Assembly (NCBI RefSeq): GCF_020400725.1
Contig: NZ_JAINVG010000015.1
Coordinates: 52,473-116,472 of the forward strand
DNA from: Streptomyces sp. NK15101
GTDB lineage: Bacteria > Actinomycetota > Actinomycetes > Streptomycetales > Streptomycetaceae
DNA length: 64,000 nt
Reading direction: 5' to 3'
Below, in pieces: positions 30,281 to 39,050 of the stretch. A program made the position numbers and the translations under genes. Numbering within the stretch: the first letter of the stretch is position 1; the number at the start of each line of letters is the position of its first letter. The notes under the pieces were generated by a model. It saw nothing but the letters and a program-made list of their open reading frames with translations, made no database searches and was not told the origin of the DNA.

Positions 30281-30601
30281 ATGGCAGAAACGAAGCAGGA
30301 AGAGCGCAGGGCGGCCAGGCTCGCCAAGGAGATCCAGGCCTTCTCCAAGGCGCACGGCGGCTGCGAGGGGCACCTCGCGCACATCGGCCAGGCGGGCACC
30401 CGGATCGTCCTGGTCGGCGCCGACGGCGGCTGGGGCGACCTCGTCGCGCGCACGCACGAGATCGCGCGGCAGGCCGCCGAGAAGGCCGGTCTGACCCTTC
30501 ACGAGGAGTTCGACGGCGAGTTCGCCGCCAAGGTCGCCACGGGCCCGTACGAGTGGACCCGGATGGCCGGCATCCAGATCGGCGGACCCTCCAACAGCTG
30601 A
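30281..30601 (+). CDS. Conserved small protein of unknown function
   Basis: 106 aa. I recall the family only as a conserved actinobacterial hypothetical. An N-terminal charged helix (MAETKQEERRAARLAKEIQ) is followed by a compact alpha/beta domain (GTRIVLVGADGGWGDLVARTHEIARQAAEKAGL). No membrane segment, no Cys pair apart from Cys at HGGCEGH. Stand-alone gene between hairpins; likely leaderless. Confidence 0.75.
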   Translation: MAETKQEERRAARLAKEIQAFSKAHGGCEGHLAHIGQAGTRIVLVGADGGWGDLVARTHEIARQAAEKAGLTLHEEFDGEFAAKVATGPYEWTRMAGIQIGGPSNS

Positions 30602-30671
30602 GGCGACAACCTCGCGCGGGGCTCACCCGTTAGGACGTGTGGAGACACGTCCACGCAGGGAGCCCCCCGAG

Positions 30672-31772
30672 ATGATCGACACGCCGCACCTGGTGGACCA
30701 GCACTGCCACGGGGTGCTCCGTACGGAGCTCGGCCTCGGCACCTTCGAGGCCCACCTCGGCGCCCACCTGGGCGGAGCCGCCGCACTGCCCGCCGCGGGC
30801 ACCACCTTCTTCGACACCCAGACCGGCTTCGCCGTGCGCCGCTGGTGCCCGCCGCTCCTCGGTCTGGAGCCGCACTGCCCGCCCGCCCGCTACCTCGCCC
30901 GCCGCCGCGAACTCGGCGCCGCCGAGGCCGGCCGCCGGCTCCTCCGCGCCTCCGGGATCTCCGCCTACCTGGTCGACACCGGGCTCCCCGGGGACCTCAC
31001 GCCCCCCGCCGAACTCGGCGCCGCGGGTGCCGCCGAGGCCCACGAGATCGTCCGCCTCGAACCCCTCGCCGAGCGGGTCGCCGACGCCTCGGACACCGTC
31101 GAGGCCTTCCTCGCCGACCTCGCCGAGGCCGTCCACGGGGCCGCCGCCGACGCGGTGGCCTTCGCCTCCGTCCCGGGAGCGCCCCGAGGGCTCGCGAGTT
31201 CGCCGGAGCCGCCCGGACCGGGCGAGGTGCGCGGGGCTGCGGGCCGCTGGCTGGCCGCCCGCCCGGCCGGCGGCCCGCTCACCGACCCCGTCCTGCTGCG
31301 CCACCTGCTCTGGATCGCGGTCACCGCCGGGCGCCCCCTCCAACTGCACACGGGGGACCGGGACCCGGCCGTCCTGGCCGGTTTCGCCGCCGCGACCGCG
31401 GGCCTCGGCTCCGACCTCGTCCTGCTGCACGCCTATCCGCACCACCGGGCGGCGGCCCACCTGACCGGACTTCACCCGCACGTGTACGCCGACCTGGGCC
31501 CCGTACTCGCCCACACGGGGGCCCGGGCGGCGGCCGTCCTCGCCGAGGTCCTGGAGCGGGCGCCGTTCGGCAAGCTGCTGTTCTCCAGCGGCGCGCGGGG
31601 ACTGCCCGAGCTCCACGTGGTCGCGGCGAGCACGTTCCGCTCGGCGCTCACCCGGGTGCTCGGGGAGTGGGTCATGGACGGCGCCTGGTCCCGTACGGAC
31701 GCGCAGCGGGTGGCCGGGATGATCGCGGCGGAGAACGCGAAAAGGGTCTACCGGCTCGAGGGGAGCCGGTAG
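30672..31772 (+). CDS. Amidohydrolase-superfamily protein (FluG N-domain-like)
   Basis: 366 aa. TIM-barrel metal hydrolase: N-terminal VDQHCHG (the HxH metal motif), later LQLHTGDRD, VLLHAYPHHR and a terminal block FSSGARGLPELHVVAA...AQRVAGMIAAENAKRVYRL typical of Amidohydro_2. The layout resembles the amidohydrolase half of fungal FluG and of bacterial glutamine-synthetase-linked hydrolases; substrate unknown. ATG at 30672 has AGGGAG 9 nt upstream; a GTG at 30639 is less likely because it lies inside a leader hairpin (30633-30652, 8-bp stem). Ends in a hairpin overlapping the stop codon. Confidence 0.8.
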   Translation: MIDTPHLVDQHCHGVLRTELGLGTFEAHLGAHLGGAAALPAAGTTFFDTQTGFAVRRWCPPLLGLEPHCPPARYLARRRELGAAEAGRRLLRASGISAYLVDTGLPGDLTPPAELGAAGAAEAHEIVRLEPLAERVADASDTVEAFLADLAEAVHGAAADAVAFASVPGAPRGLASSPEPPGPGEVRGAAGRWLAARPAGGPLTDPVLLRHLLWIAVTAGRPLQLHTGDRDPAVLAGFAAATAGLGSDLVLLHAYPHHRAAAHLTGLHPHVYADLGPVLAHTGARAAAVLAEVLERAPFGKLLFSSGARGLPELHVVAASTFRSALTRVLGEWVMDGAWSRTDAQRVAGMIAAENAKRVYRLEGSR

Positions 31773-31774
31773 AC
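31746..31774 (+). terminator. 12-bp hairpin over the amidohydrolase stop codon
   Basis: GTCTACCGGCTC (31746-31757) pairs perfectly with 31763-31774 around GAGGG; the stop TAG at 31770-31772 is in the 3' arm. Confidence 0.7.
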
Positions 31775-31787
31775 CCGTGGGGATTTC

Positions 31788-31833
31788 GGATCCTGGATAC
31801 GGATCTCGGATCCGAGATCCGTATCCAGGATCC
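31788..31833. repeat. 46-bp perfect palindrome between convergent genes
   Basis: The 46 bases from 31788 to 31833 equal their own reverse complement with no mismatch and no spacer. The centre is GGATCC (31808-31813) and both ends are GGATCC. It lies between the stops of the amidohydrolase gene and ctaA (31842). As RNA it would give a stem of up to 21 bp on either strand, so a bidirectional terminator is the simplest reading. The repeated GGATC(C/T) sub-units are unusual. Confidence 0.9.
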
Positions 31834-31841
31834 AAAGGCCG

Positions 31842-32804
31842 TCAGGCCGTGGCCGCCAGCTCCGGGTCCGCCTGGGCCGGGATGCCGGGGGCGACGAGCG
31901 GGCGCTCGCGCAGGCTCAGGGCGAGGCGCAGGACGGCGATCCACATCAGCGAGGAGCCGAGCATGTGGGCGGCGACCAGGAGCTCCGGGACGCCCGTGAA
32001 GTACTGGACGTAACCGATGGCCCCCTGGCCCAGCAGCACGATCAGCAGGTCGCGGGCGCGGGCCCTGGTGTCGTCGGGGGCGTCCACCACGCGCAGGACC
32101 AGCCACATGGCGAGCGCGAGGGCGCAGACGACCCAGGCGGCGATCGCGTGGACGTGGGCGGCGTCCGTCCAGTCCCACGGCATGCGCGGGACGTCGCTGC
32201 TGTCGCCGGCGTGCTTGCCGGCGCCGGTCACGGTCGTGCCGAGCACGATGAGCAGCGCGGAGACGCCGGTGATCGCCCAGGACAGCTTCCGGACCGGGCG
32301 CGGCACCCGCGGCCGGGGGGCGGTGTCGCCCTCGCCGGTGCGGTGCCAGGTGATGACGGCGACCGTGAGCAGGGAGTTCGCGGCGAGGAAGTGGCCGGCC
32401 ACCGTCCACGGGTTGAGGCCCATCCACACCGTGATGCCGCCGATGACGGCGTTGCTCATCACGATCCAGAACTGGGCCCAGGCGAGCCGGGTGAGCCCGC
32501 GGCGCCAGGGCTTGGTGGACCGGGCGGAGACGATCGCCCAGCCGACCGCCGCCGACAGGACGTACGTCAGCATCCGGTTGCCGAACTCGATCGCGCCCCG
32601 GTAGCCCTGCTCTGGCGTCACGATGAGGCTGTCGTCCGTGCACTTCGGCCAGGTGTCGCAGCCGAGACCGGAACCGGTCAGCCGGACCGCGCCACCCGTG
32701 ACGATGATGAGCACGCTCATCACGACGGCGGCGAGCGCGGCGCGCCGGAGCGTCCGGGGGGACGGGGTCCAGCGCTGGGCGATGGAGGCGAGGGGGGTCT
32801 GCAC
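31842..32804 (-). CDS. ctaA: Heme A synthase (COX15/CtaA)
   Basis: 320 aa from GTG at 32804. Converts heme O to heme A in the membrane. Eight hydrophobic segments; heme-ligand motifs in GAVRLTGSGLGCDTWPKC (conserved cysteine loop), EFGNRMLTY, HFLAANSLLTV, and the second half AAHVHAIAAW and AAHMLGSSLMW. An upstream in-frame ATG at 32909 would add a charged stretch; the GTG is 7 nt after a TACGAT -10, pointing to a leaderless mRNA. Confidence 0.93.
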   Translation of the reverse strand: MQTPLASIAQRWTPSPRTLRRAALAAVVMSVLIIVTGGAVRLTGSGLGCDTWPKCTDDSLIVTPEQGYRGAIEFGNRMLTYVLSAAVGWAIVSARSTKPWRRGLTRLAWAQFWIVMSNAVIGGITVWMGLNPWTVAGHFLAANSLLTVAVITWHRTGEGDTAPRPRVPRPVRKLSWAITGVSALLIVLGTTVTGAGKHAGDSSDVPRMPWDWTDAAHVHAIAAWVVCALALAMWLVLRVVDAPDDTRARARDLLIVLLGQGAIGYVQYFTGVPELLVAAHMLGSSLMWIAVLRLALSLRERPLVAPGIPAQADPELAATA

Positions 32805-32806
32805 GG

Positions 32807-32821
32807 GCCCTATCGTAGGGC
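32807..32821 (-). promoter_or_regulatory. -10 TACGAT inside a small palindrome, leaderless ctaA
   Basis: GCCCTA-TCG-TAGGGC is a 15-bp palindrome (32807-32821). Read on the minus strand it contains TACGAT (32817-32812), which ends exactly 7 nt before the GTG. The palindrome could bind a regulator that blocks the -10. Confidence 0.45.
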
Positions 32822-32877
32822 GGTGCTTGTGCGCGCTTTCACGAGGGGGGCGTATATGGCGGAACGGAACCTTACGG

Positions 32878-33642
32878 TTACTCCCAGCGGAAGAACCTCG
32901 CCGCCGCACCGAGCCCCAGGACCGCCCAGACGGCCAGGATCAGCGCGTCGCCCCACGGCATCGACGCCCCGTGCTGGAGGACGTCGCGCAGCCCGTCCGA
33001 GAGCGCGGAGATCGGGAGCAGCGCGAGCACGTCGCCCGCCGCGCCGAACTTCTCCAGCGGGACGATGACGCCGCCGCCCACCAGGAGCAGCAGGAAGACC
33101 AGGTTCGCGGCGGCGAGGGTGGCCTCGGCCTTCAGGGTGCCGGCCATCAGCAGGCCCAGCCCGGAGAACGCGGCGGTGCCGAGGACCAGGAGCAGCAGGA
33201 CGGACAGCGGGTTCCCCTGCGGCGACCAGCCCAGGGCGAGGGCGATCACCGTCAGGAGCACGACCTGGAGGACCTCGGTCACGAGGACGGAGAGCGTCTT
33301 GGCGGTCATGAGCGCCCAGCGGGGGAGCGGTGAGGCGCCGAGCCGCTTGAGCACCCCGTACCGCCGCTCGAAACCGGTGGCGATGGCCTGGCCGGTGAAG
33401 GCGGTGGACAGCACGGCGAGCGCGAGGACGCCGGGGGCGAGGAAGTCGACGGCCTCGCCGGAGCCCGTGTCGACCACGTCGACCGTCGAGAAGAGCACCA
33501 GGAGCAGCGAGGGGATGATCACGGTGAGGAGCAGCTGCTCGCCGTTGCGCAGCAGCATCCTGGTCTCCAGGGCGGTCTGCGCGGCGATCATCCGCCCGAC
33601 GGGGGCGGCCCCCGGATTCGGCGTGTACGTACCGGTGCTCAC
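32878..33642 (-). CDS. ABC-2 type transporter permease
   Basis: 254 aa, GTG start in a GTGA overlap with the ATPase stop. Six TM helices with the ABC-2 pattern (FLAPGVLALAVLSTAFTGQAIATGFERRYGVLKRL...) and C-terminal LLPISALSDGLRDVL. Partner of the ATPase at 33639. DrrB/NodJ-like exporters move drugs, lipids or polysaccharides; the cargo cannot be read. From memory a similar pair precedes suf in other streptomycetes. Confidence 0.9.
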   Translation of the reverse strand: MSTGTYTPNPGAAPVGRMIAAQTALETRMLLRNGEQLLLTVIIPSLLLVLFSTVDVVDTGSGEAVDFLAPGVLALAVLSTAFTGQAIATGFERRYGVLKRLGASPLPRWALMTAKTLSVLVTEVLQVVLLTVIALALGWSPQGNPLSVLLLLVLGTAAFSGLGLLMAGTLKAEATLAAANLVFLLLLVGGGVIVPLEKFGAAGDVLALLPISALSDGLRDVLQHGASMPWGDALILAVWAVLGLGAAARFFRWE

Positions 33643-34565
33643 GACCGCAGCTCCTTGCCGGTCAGTTCGAGGAAGACGTCTTCGAGGGTGTGGCGCTCGA
33701 CCGAGATGCGGTCGGGCATGACCCCGTGCTGGGCGCACCAGGTGGTGACGGTGGCGAGCAGCTGGGGGTCGACGGCGCCGGTGATCCGGTACGTGCCGGG
33801 CAGCGTCTCCGCGGCGGCCGAGCCGTCCGGGAGCGCCTTGAGCAGGGAGCCGAGGTCGAGGCCGGGGCGGCCGGAGAAGCGCAGGGTGTTCTCGGCGCCG
33901 CCGCGGCACAGCTCCTCGGGGCTGCCCTGGGCGACGACCCGGCCGGCGTCGACGATGGCGACGTCGTCGGCGAGCTCCTCGGCCTCCTGCATGAAGTGGG
34001 TGGTGAGGACCACGGTCACGCCGTCGGCGCGCAGCTCGCGGACCAGCTCCCAGGTGGCGCGGCGGGCCTGCGGGTCGAGCCCGGCGGTGGGCTCGTCGAG
34101 GAAGACCAGCTCGGGGCGGCCCACGACGGCCATGGCGAGCGACAGGCGCTGCTGCTGGCCGCCGGAGAGCCGCCGGTAGGCCGTACGGCCGCAGGAGCCG
34201 AGGCCGAGGCGCTCGATCAGGGCGTCGACGTCCAGCGGGTGGGCGTGGAGCTTCGCCATGTGGCGGAGCATCTCGTCGGCGCGGGCGCCGGAGTAGACGC
34301 CGCCGGACTGGAGCATCACGCCGATCCTGGGGCGCAGGGCGGCGGCGTCGGCGACCGGGTCGAGGCCCAGGACGCGGACGGTGCCGTCGTCGGGCCTGCG
34401 GTATCCCTCGCAGGTCTCGACGGTGGTGGTCTTGCCGGCCCCGTTGGGGCCGAGGACGGCGGTGACGGTGCCCGCGCGGACGTCGAGGTCGAGGCCGTCG
34501 ACGGCGGTCTTGCTTCCGTACCGCTTGACCAGGCCGCGGACCCGGACGACGGACTCGTATGACAT
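33639..34565 (-). CDS. ABC-2 transporter ATP-binding protein (DrrA-like)
   Basis: 308 aa. Walker A GPNGAGKTTT (about residue 40), signature LSGGQQQRLSLAMA, Walker B LVFLDEPTAGLD, H-loop TTHFMQEAEELAD, and a C-terminal ~90-residue extension ending in VERHTLEDVFLELTGKEL that is typical of DrrA-type exporters. Starts with ATG at 34565 directly after a TAGACT -10, without a ribosome site. Confidence 0.92.
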   Translation of the reverse strand: MSYESVVRVRGLVKRYGSKTAVDGLDLDVRAGTVTAVLGPNGAGKTTTVETCEGYRRPDDGTVRVLGLDPVADAAALRPRIGVMLQSGGVYSGARADEMLRHMAKLHAHPLDVDALIERLGLGSCGRTAYRRLSGGQQQRLSLAMAVVGRPELVFLDEPTAGLDPQARRATWELVRELRADGVTVVLTTHFMQEAEELADDVAIVDAGRVVAQGSPEELCRGGAENTLRFSGRPGLDLGSLLKALPDGSAAAETLPGTYRITGAVDPQLLATVTTWCAQHGVMPDRISVERHTLEDVFLELTGKELRS

Positions 34566-34572
34566 GTCCGGA

Positions 34573-34578
34573 AGTCTA
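34573..34578 (-). promoter_or_regulatory. -10 TAGACT for a leaderless ABC ATPase mRNA
   Basis: Minus-strand TAGACT (34578-34573) ends 7 nt before the ATG; no Shine-Dalgarno. Confidence 0.5.
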
Positions 34579-34604
34579 AGGACCCGGCGGGTGCGCGCGG
34601 GCCG

Positions 34605-34642
34605 CGCCCCCGGGTTCCGGCCGCGACCGGAATCCGGGGGCG
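34605..34642. repeat. 16-bp inverted repeat in divergent promoter region
   Basis: 34605-34620 pairs with 34627-34642 (one G-T pair) around CCGCGA. It lies between the divergent ABC ATPase and DUF72 genes, where a terminator is not expected, so a regulator site or cruciform is possible. The rest of this 182-bp gap is CCGG-rich low-complexity DNA. Confidence 0.6.
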
Positions 34643-34747
34643 CCCTTCCGGCCCGGGAACGTCCCCTCGGCCCCGAGACGCGCTCCCGGCCCCGGACGCC
34701 CCCTCCCCGGCCCGGGTGAGCCGTCCCGTACGGGGAAGGGGCGGCAC

Positions 34748-35566
34748 ATGGCCGTGTACATCGGCACGTCCGGCTGGCAGTACCGGGACTGGCGGGGCGT
34801 GCTCTATCCCGAGGGCCTGCCGCAGCGGCTCTGGCTGGAGGAGTACGCGCGCGTGTTCGCGACCGTGGAGAACAACAACGCCTTCTACCGGCTGCCCGAG
34901 CGCCACACCTTCGCCGCGTGGCGGGAGCGGACGCCCCCCGGCTTCGTCATGGCGGTGAAGGCGAGCCGCTTCCTCACCCACATCAAGCGTCTGAGGGATC
35001 CCGAGGAGCCCGTGGAACGGCTGATGGGACGGGCGGACGCGCTGGGGGACCGGCTCGGTCCCGTCCTGCTCCAGCTGCCTCCGACGCTGCGCGCGGACGC
35101 GGGGCTGCTGGACGCGGTGGTCGCGTGCTTCCCGCCCGGGGTGCGGGTGGCGGTCGAGCCGCGGCACGACTCGTGGTGGACCGAGGGGATCGCCGGGGTC
35201 CTGAGGGACCGCGGGGCCGTCCTGTGCTGGGCCGACCGCGGCTCGCGGCCCGCGACGCCGCTGTGGCGGACGGCGGACTGGGGGTACGTGCGCTTCCACG
35301 AGGGACGGGCCCGGCCCTGGCCCCGTTACGGCCGCCAGGCGCTGGGAGCCTGGGCGGACCGGATCGCGGGGGCCTGGCCGGAGGGCGCGGACGTGTTCGC
35401 GTTCTTCAACAACGATCCCGGCGGCGCGGCCGTCCGCGACGCGGAGTTCTTCGCGCGTCTGATGCGTTCGCGCGGCCGGACGGTGGCCCGGACGACGGCG
35501 TGGCCGGGGGGCCGGGGCGGGCCCGAAGGGCCTGGTCGGAGGGCTGGGGATTCATCCCACGAATGA
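34748..35566 (+). CDS. DUF72 (YecE-like) protein
   Basis: 272 aa. TIM-barrel family of unknown function: N-terminal YIGTSGWQYRDWRGVLYPEGL, ENNNAFYRLPERHTFAAW, KASRFLTHIKRL, LLQLPPT, VAVEPRHDSWW, and C-terminal YVRFHEGR...VFAFFNNDPGGAAVRDA. All family blocks are intact. RBS GGGAAGGGG 9 nt before the ATG. The last ~30 residues are Gly/Arg-rich and not conserved. Confidence 0.88.
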   Translation: MAVYIGTSGWQYRDWRGVLYPEGLPQRLWLEEYARVFATVENNNAFYRLPERHTFAAWRERTPPGFVMAVKASRFLTHIKRLRDPEEPVERLMGRADALGDRLGPVLLQLPPTLRADAGLLDAVVACFPPGVRVAVEPRHDSWWTEGIAGVLRDRGAVLCWADRGSRPATPLWRTADWGYVRFHEGRARPWPRYGRQALGAWADRIAGAWPEGADVFAFFNNDPGGAAVRDAEFFARLMRSRGRTVARTTAWPGGRGGPEGPGRRAGDSSHE

Positions 35567-35579
35567 TCGTTTCCGCAGG

Positions 35580-35598
35580 TCAGGTAAGCCTTACCTGA
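35580..35598. promoter_or_regulatory. Iron box (DmdR/IdeR-type operator) upstream of suf
   Basis: TCAGGTAAGCCTTACCTGA is a perfect 19-bp palindrome about a central C and agrees at 15 of 19 positions with the IdeR/DmdR1 consensus as I remember it (TTAGGTTAGSCTAACCTAA). It starts 90 bp before the sufR GTG. Confidence 0.75.
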
Positions 35599-35656
35599 GT
35601 GACGTACCGCACCGTCGTCGGTCCGGACGCCGCTTGTCACCTCTCGATTAATTACG

Positions 35657-35670
35657 CAACAATGGCGTTG
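35657..35670. promoter_or_regulatory. SufR-type operator CAAC-N6-GTTG
   Basis: CAAC (35657-35660), six bases, GTTG (35667-35670). This is exactly the inverted repeat described, from memory, for the cyanobacterial SufR repressor. The last G is the first base of the sufR GTG start, so bound SufR would cover the start region. It sits in an AT-rich stretch (ATTAATTA at 35647-35654). Confidence 0.6.
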
Positions 35671-36395
35671 TGAAAAACGTTGGCGCGGCTCCGGTGGAGG
35701 AACTCGCAACCCGAGAGCGTTCCACGCGCAACCGGGTCGCGCGGTCGATCCTGGACCACGGTCCCTCGACCGTCGCCGATCTGGCCGGACGGCTCAGCCT
35801 CACCCAGGCGGCCGTCCGCCGCCACCTCGACTCGCTGGTCGCCGAGAACGTCGTCGAAGCCCGCGAGAAGCGCGTCTACGGGACCCGGACCCGTGGCCGC
35901 CCCGCGAAGGTCTTCGCGCTCACCGACTGCGGCCGGGACGCCTTCGACCAGTCGTACGACTCCCTCGCCGTCGAGGCGCTCCGCTGGATCGAGCGCAACG
36001 CCGGAGGGGAGGCGGCCGTCGCCGCCTTCGCCCGAGACCGGATCGAGGCGCAGGCCGGGGCGTACCGCGAGGCCGTCGAGGCGGCCGAGCCCGAGCAGCG
36101 GACCGAGGCACTGGCCAAGGCCCTCACGGCGGACGGGTACGCTGCCACTGCGCGGAACGCGCCGGTCGGCGAGCAGCTCTGCCAGCACCACTGCCCGGTC
36201 GCCCACGTCGCCGAGCAGTATCCCCAGCTGTGTGAGGCGGAGACGGAATTCTTCTCCCGCCTCCTGGGAACGCACGTCCAGCGTCTGGCCACCATCGCGC
36301 ATGGTGACGGCGTCTGCACCACGTTCATCCCGCACGGCGCCCCACAGACCACCGAATCAGCATCCGCAAGCACGGCCGGGAGGAACCCCGCATGA
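35670..36395 (+). CDS. sufR: Fe-S cluster-binding repressor of the suf operon, SufR
   Basis: 241 aa, GTG start. N-terminal winged HTH ([43 protein letters not shown], spanning residues ~25-68) followed by the [10 protein letters not shown] wing. The C-terminal half carries the cluster ligands: CQHHCPVAH and later single Cys in LCEAE and GVCTTF. SufR represses suf when its cluster is loaded. First gene of the operon; the stop overlaps sufB (ATGA). Confidence 0.93.
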   Translation: MKNVGAAPVEELATRERSTRNRVARSILDHGPSTVADLAGRLSLTQAAVRRHLDSLVAENVVEAREKRVYGTRTRGRPAKVFALTDCGRDAFDQSYDSLAVEALRWIERNAGGEAAVAAFARDRIEAQAGAYREAVEAAEPEQRTEALAKALTADGYAATARNAPVGEQLCQHHCPVAHVAEQYPQLCEAETEFFSRLLGTHVQRLATIAHGDGVCTTFIPHGAPQTTESASASTAGRNPA

Positions 36396-37807
36396 CCACC
36401 GAGATCAGCCACCCCGAGCTCGAGGGCCTGGGTCGGTACGAGTACGGCTGGGCCGACTCCGACGCGGCCGGTGCCGCCGCCAAGCGCGGTCTCAACGAGG
36501 ACGTCGTCCGCGACATCTCCGCGAAGAAGAACGAGCCCGAGTGGATGCTCAAGCTGCGTCTCAAGGGTCTGCGGCTCTTCGACAAGAAGCCCATGCCGAC
36601 CTGGGGCTCCGACCTCTCCGGCATCGACTTCGACAACATCAAGTACTTCGTGCGGTCCACCGAGAAGCAGGCCGAGTCCTGGGAGGACCTGCCGGAGGAC
36701 ATCAAGAACACGTACGACAAGCTCGGCATCCCGGAGGCGGAGAAGCAGCGCCTCGTCGCCGGTGTCGCCGCCCAGTACGAGTCCGAGGTCGTCTACCACC
36801 AGATCCGCGAGGACCTGGAGGAGCAGGGCGTCATCTTCGTCGACACCGACACCGCGCTGAAGGAGCACGAGGAGCTCTTCAAGGAGTACTTCGGCACCGT
36901 CATCCCGGTCGGCGACAACAAGTTCGCCTCCCTGAACACGGCCGTCTGGTCCGGCGGCTCGTTCATCTACGTGCCGAAGGGCGTGCACGTCGAGATCCCG
37001 CTCCAGGCCTACTTCCGCATCAACACGGAGAACATGGGCCAGTTCGAGCGGACGCTGATCATCGTCGACGAGGACGCCTACGTCCACTACGTCGAGGGCT
37101 GCACCGCCCCGATCTACTCCTCCGACTCGCTGCACAGCGCCGTCGTCGAGATCATCGTGAAGAAGGGCGGCCGCTGCCGCTACACGACCATCCAGAACTG
37201 GTCGAACAACGTCTACAACCTGGTGACCAAGCGCGCCGTCGCCTACGAGGGCGCCACCATGGAGTGGGTCGACGGCAACATCGGCTCCAAGGTCACCATG
37301 AAGTACCCGGCGGTCTACCTGATGGGCGAGCACGCCAAGGGCGAGACCCTCTCCATCGCCTTCGCGGGCGAGGGCCAGCACCAGGACGCCGGCGCCAAGA
37401 TGGTCCACATGGCCCCGAACACCTCCTCGAACATCGTCTCCAAGTCGGTGGCGCGAGGCGGCGGCCGCACCTCCTACCGCGGTCTCATCGAGATCGGCGA
37501 GGGTGCCCCGGGCGCCAAGTCCAACGTCCTCTGCGACGCGCTGCTCGTCGACACGATCTCCCGCTCCGACACGTACCCCTACGTGGACGTGCGCGAGGAC
37601 GACGTCTCCATGGGCCACGAGGCCACCGTCTCCAAGGTCTCCGAGGACCAGCTCTTCTACCTGATGAGCCGCGGCCTCACCGAGTTCGAGGCCATGGCGA
37701 TGATCGTCCGCGGCTTCGTCGAGCCCATCGCCAAGGAGCTCCCCATGGAGTACGCCCTGGAGCTCAACCGGCTGATCGAGCTGCAGATGGAAGGCGCGGT
37801 CGGCTAA
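36392..37807 (+). CDS. sufB: Fe-S cluster assembly scaffold SufB
   Basis: 471 aa, ATGA overlap with sufR. SufB builds clusters in the SufBC2D complex. It is intein-free, unlike the M. tuberculosis homologue. Core [55 protein letters not shown] and the conserved cysteine region near SNVLCDALL. The C-terminus [27 protein letters not shown] holds the SufC-binding helices. Confidence 0.97.
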   Translation: MTTEISHPELEGLGRYEYGWADSDAAGAAAKRGLNEDVVRDISAKKNEPEWMLKLRLKGLRLFDKKPMPTWGSDLSGIDFDNIKYFVRSTEKQAESWEDLPEDIKNTYDKLGIPEAEKQRLVAGVAAQYESEVVYHQIREDLEEQGVIFVDTDTALKEHEELFKEYFGTVIPVGDNKFASLNTAVWSGGSFIYVPKGVHVEIPLQAYFRINTENMGQFERTLIIVDEDAYVHYVEGCTAPIYSSDSLHSAVVEIIVKKGGRCRYTTIQNWSNNVYNLVTKRAVAYEGATMEWVDGNIGSKVTMKYPAVYLMGEHAKGETLSIAFAGEGQHQDAGAKMVHMAPNTSSNIVSKSVARGGGRTSYRGLIEIGEGAPGAKSNVLCDALLVDTISRSDTYPYVDVREDDVSMGHEATVSKVSEDQLFYLMSRGLTEFEAMAMIVRGFVEPIAKELPMEYALELNRLIELQMEGAVG

Positions 37808-37868
37808 CAGCCACCGCACCCGCAGCGACCGACTCACACGTACGCAGGAAGAGAGCAACACGACAGCC

Positions 37869-39050
37869 ATGGCTGAGGCTCAGAACATCCCGGCGGGATC
37901 CACCACCGCCGGCTCGATCGCGGTGGCCGCCGAGTCCACCGTCGCCACGCGCATGAGCGCGCCCCCGTCCTTCGACGTCGCGGACTTCCCCGTCCCGCAC
38001 GGCCGCGAGGAGGAGTGGCGGTTCACCCCGCTGGCGCGCCTGCGCGGCCTCCACGACGGCACCGCCGTCACCTCCGGCGAGGGTGTCAAGGTCGAGGTCG
38101 AGGCCCCCGAGGGCGTCACCGTGGAGACCGTCGGCCGCGACGACGAGCGCCTCGGCAGGGCCGGCACGCCCGTCGACCGCGTCGCCGCCCAGGCGTACTC
38201 CTCCTTCGAGAAGGCCTCGGTCGTCACCGTCGCCAAGGAGACGGTGCTCACCGAGCCGATCCGCATCTCCGTGCACGGCCAGGGCGGCGTCGCCTTCGGT
38301 CACCAGGTGATCGAGCTCGGTGCCTTCGCCGAGGCCGTCGTGGTCCTCGACCACACCGGTGACGCGGTGCTCGCCGCCAACGTGGACTACGTCCTCGGCG
38401 ACGGAGCCAAGCTGACCGTCGTCTCCGTCCAGGACTGGGACGAGAACGCCGTCCACGTCGCCCAGCACAACGCGCTGGTCGGCCGCGACGCCTCCTTCAA
38501 GTCGGTCGTCGTCACCTTCGGCGGCGACGTCGTCCGCATCCACCCGCGCGTGCGGTACGCGGCCCCCGGCGGCGAGGCCGAGCTCTTCGGCCTGTACTTC
38601 ACCGACGCCGGCCAGCACCAGGAGCACCGCCTCCTGGTCGACCACAACACCCCGCACTGCAAGTCCAACGTGGCCTACAAGGGCGCGCTGCAGGGCCAGG
38701 ACGCGCACGCCGTCTGGATCGGCGACGTGCTCATCCAGGCCGCCGCCGAGGGCACCGACACGTACGAGCTCAACCGGAACCTGGTCCTCACGGACGGCGC
38801 CCGCGTCGACTCCGTGCCGAACCTGGAGATCGAGACCGGCGAGATCGCCGGCGCCGGTCACGCCTCGGCCACCGGCCGCTTCGACGACGAGCAGCTCTTC
38901 TACCTGATGGCCCGCGGCATCCCGGAGGCCGAGGCCCGCCGCCTCGTCGTCCGCGGCTTCTTCGCGGAGCTCGTCCAGCAGATCGGTCTGCCGGACGTCC
39001 AGGAGCGACTCCTCGCCAAGATCGAGGCCGAGCTGGAGGCCTCCGTCTGA
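37869..39050 (+). CDS. sufD: Fe-S cluster assembly protein SufD
   Basis: 393 aa. Paralogue of SufB and its partner in SufBC2D. N-terminal FPVPHGREEEWRFTPLARL; beta-helix core with conserved His in HKP-type segment replaced here by RIHPRVRYAAPG; C-terminal YLMARGIPEAEARRLVVRGFFAELVQQI. The 61-bp gap to sufB is the only sizeable one in the operon. Stop and next ATG share a base (TGATG). Confidence 0.95.
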   Translation: MAEAQNIPAGSTTAGSIAVAAESTVATRMSAPPSFDVADFPVPHGREEEWRFTPLARLRGLHDGTAVTSGEGVKVEVEAPEGVTVETVGRDDERLGRAGTPVDRVAAQAYSSFEKASVVTVAKETVLTEPIRISVHGQGGVAFGHQVIELGAFAEAVVVLDHTGDAVLAANVDYVLGDGAKLTVVSVQDWDENAVHVAQHNALVGRDASFKSVVVTFGGDVVRIHPRVRYAAPGGEAELFGLYFTDAGQHQEHRLLVDHNTPHCKSNVAYKGALQGQDAHAVWIGDVLIQAAAEGTDTYELNRNLVLTDGARVDSVPNLEIETGEIAGAGHASATGRFDDEQLFYLMARGIPEAEARRLVVRGFFAELVQQIGLPDVQERLLAKIEAELEASV

